Notes under the pieces: generated by a model
What the model was told of the DNA's origin: nothing
What the model saw: only the letters and a program-made list of their open reading frames with translations
The model's database searches: none
Made by a program: the position numbers and the translations under genes
Shown here: positions 62,945 through 64,000 of the stretch, piece by piece
Layout of the letters: each line of letters begins with the position of its first letter
Position numbering within the stretch: position 1 is the first letter of the stretch
Assembly (NCBI GenBank): GCA_947497905.1
Contig: CANMIH010000009.1
Coordinates: forward strand, 62,001 to 126,000
DNA: 64,000 bases
Origin: an uncultured Pelagimonas sp.
GTDB lineage: Bacteria > Pseudomonadota > Alphaproteobacteria > Rhodobacterales > Rhodobacteraceae
Direction: 5' to 3'

Positions 62945-64000
62945 ATGGTGAAAAAAATGCAAATTGCGGTCTATGCCGCGTTGCTGCTGGTGATGTGTTT
63001 GGGTGTGCAAGCTCAGGCGCAAAACGAACCATTGCGCTTTCTGACCGTCGAACGTCCCCCCTTTGCCTATCAGGACGGTGACGACGTCACCGGGTTCAGT
63101 ATCGATTTGATGCGCGCAATCGCAGAAGACCTAGGGCGCGACGTCGAATTCACTATGGTCAACTCTTTCCCAGACATGCTCGATCAGACCCGAGAGGGAA
63201 TGGTTGACGGCGCCATTGCCAATATTTCGATCACGCGCGCCCGCGAAGCGGTGATGGATTTCTCGCAGCCGATTTTCCGCAGTGGGCTTCAGATCATGGT
63301 GCCTGCGGGGCAGGGCGGCCCGACGCTTTGGTCAACTTTGTTCCGGTGGGATTTGGCTCTGGCGATAGTGGCGGCATTTGCGCTTCTTTTTGGCGGTGGC
63401 ATGCTGATGTGGGTGTTCGAGCGCGGCAAGCAGCCTTATTTTGACCGTTCCGCGCGCGAAGCTATGTTTCCCTCGTTTTGGTGGGCGCTTAATCTGGTTG
63501 TGAATGGCGGCTTTGAAGAACGCATGCCAAGGTCCGCTTTCGGGCGAGTGTTTGGCGTTTTTCTGGTGATTTCCAGCCTCTTTATTGTGGGTGTGTTTGT
63601 GGCCCATATCACCGCCGCGGTGACGGTTGAGGCGATTTCGGGCAGTGTTCATTCCATCTCGGATCTGGATGGCAAACGCGTGGGCACAACGCGGAACTCA
63701 ACTGCGTCTGACTTTTTGGACGCGCGTGAGGTGTCTCATGTGGGGTATTTGTCATTTGATGAGATGATCAAAGCCTTTGAACAGGACGACCTTGATGCGG
63801 TTGTGTTTGATGGTCCTATTCTTGCCTATTACGCGCAGTTCGAAGGGGCCGGACGTGGTCAGCTTTTGGCGCGCGTGTTCCGTCCTGAGAACTATGGCAT
63901 TGCCTTTCCAGCAGACAGCGCCCTGCGTGAGCCGATCAATGTGGCCCTGCTTCGACTGAATGAAACCGGGGTCTACGACAAAATCGCTCTGCGTTGGTTT
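62945..64000 (+). CDS. Ionotropic-receptor-like protein: solute-binding domain split by a pore module (partial)
   Basis: The frame is open to the window edge (352 residues seen). After a signal peptide (about 1-22), lobe S1 of a type 3 solute-binding domain (about 25-125: ERPPFAYQDGDDVTGFSIDL, ISITRAREAVMDFSQP) is followed by a hydrophobic helix (about 137-158), a pore-like segment (174-197) and another helix (about 199-224). Lobe S2 follows (SDLDGKRVGTTRNSTASDFL, VVFDGPILAYYA). This order matches GluR0-type prokaryotic glutamate-receptor channels. The filter region reads LNLVVNGGFEERMP instead of a TVGYGD K+ filter. The C-terminus is missing. Ligand contacts suggest an amino acid, by inference. 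Confidence 0.82.
   Translation, partial: MVKKMQIAVYAALLLVMCLGVQAQAQNEPLRFLTVERPPFAYQDGDDVTGFSIDLMRAIAEDLGRDVEFTMVNSFPDMLDQTREGMVDGAIANISITRAREAVMDFSQPIFRSGLQIMVPAGQGGPTLWSTLFRWDLALAIVAAFALLFGGGMLMWVFERGKQPYFDRSAREAMFPSFWWALNLVVNGGFEERMPRSAFGRVFGVFLVISSLFIVGVFVAHITAAVTVEAISGSVHSISDLDGKRVGTTRNSTASDFLDAREVSHVGYLSFDEMIKAFEQDDLDAVVFDGPILAYYAQFEGAGRGQLLARVFRPENYGIAFPADSALREPINVALLRLNETGVYDKIALRWF

Overview
The window reads as chromosomal DNA of a marine alphaproteobacterium of the family Rhodobacteraceae (Roseobacter group). I infer this from gene content and protein style: DUF6455, DUF1467, DUF5928, Hint-domain and EI24 proteins, an NDUFA9-like protein, a SecA with a C-terminal SEC-C zinc motif, an rimP-nusA-ylxR-infB operon, and moderately high G+C coding sequence. 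No database search was possible; family names come from recognising motifs. No IS element, prophage, integrase, rRNA or CRISPR array is visible.

Layout. (1) About 1-9.0 kb is a surface-polysaccharide locus, almost all on the minus strand: a truncated sulfotransferase, a GT14-type transferase with a DUF5928 tail, three family-2-like glycosyltransferases, galE, galU and the PAP phosphatase cysQ, with a divergent capsule-type ABC permease. Sulfotransferase plus cysQ suggests a sulfated polymer. (2) 9-14.5 kb: a secreted SH3 protein, alkB, the dnaK-dnaJ heat-shock pair and radC. (3) 14.5-23 kb: a PstS/OmpA fusion, an unrecognised anchored protein, secA, a parvulin isomerase, argJ, mutT and a 41-residue ORF. 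(4) 23-28.4 kb: the transcription/translation operon rimP-nusA-ylxR-infB. (5) 28.6-29.1 kb: two identical tRNA-Leu(CAG) genes, each with its own sigma70 promoter. (6) 29-36 kb: NDUFA9-like protein, three tandem cysteine-rich DUF6455 genes behind an FNR-type promoter, an M48 lipoprotein, and small metabolic and membrane genes including methylmalonyl-CoA epimerase. (7) 35-42.4 kb: a response regulator, the DUF1501/DUF1800 pair, aspS and pabB-pabC. (8) 42.5-50 kb: carB, gpmI, a degenerate EnvC-like activator and the protease ctpA. (9) 50-60 kb: an FkbM methyltransferase, rppH, two tandem secreted Cys-rich paralogs, a lytic transglycosylase, a WYL regulator divergent from a GST, rnr, a GNAT enzyme and dapE. 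(10) 59.8-64 kb: two overlapping Hint-domain genes, a small unknown gene, and a truncated gene with the architecture of a bacterial glutamate-receptor-type ion channel.

The most interesting items are the receptor-channel-like protein with a non-canonical pore (62945-64000), the Hint pair in which the second copy has lost the cysteine nucleophile (59843-62484), the FNR-type promoter geometry in front of three DUF6455 paralogs (30213-31106), the tandem secreted cysteine proteins (51601-52650), possible alternative RNA structures over the gpmI ribosome binding site, and the operator-like repeat between the WYL regulator and the GST gene. All functional claims beyond family assignment are inference.
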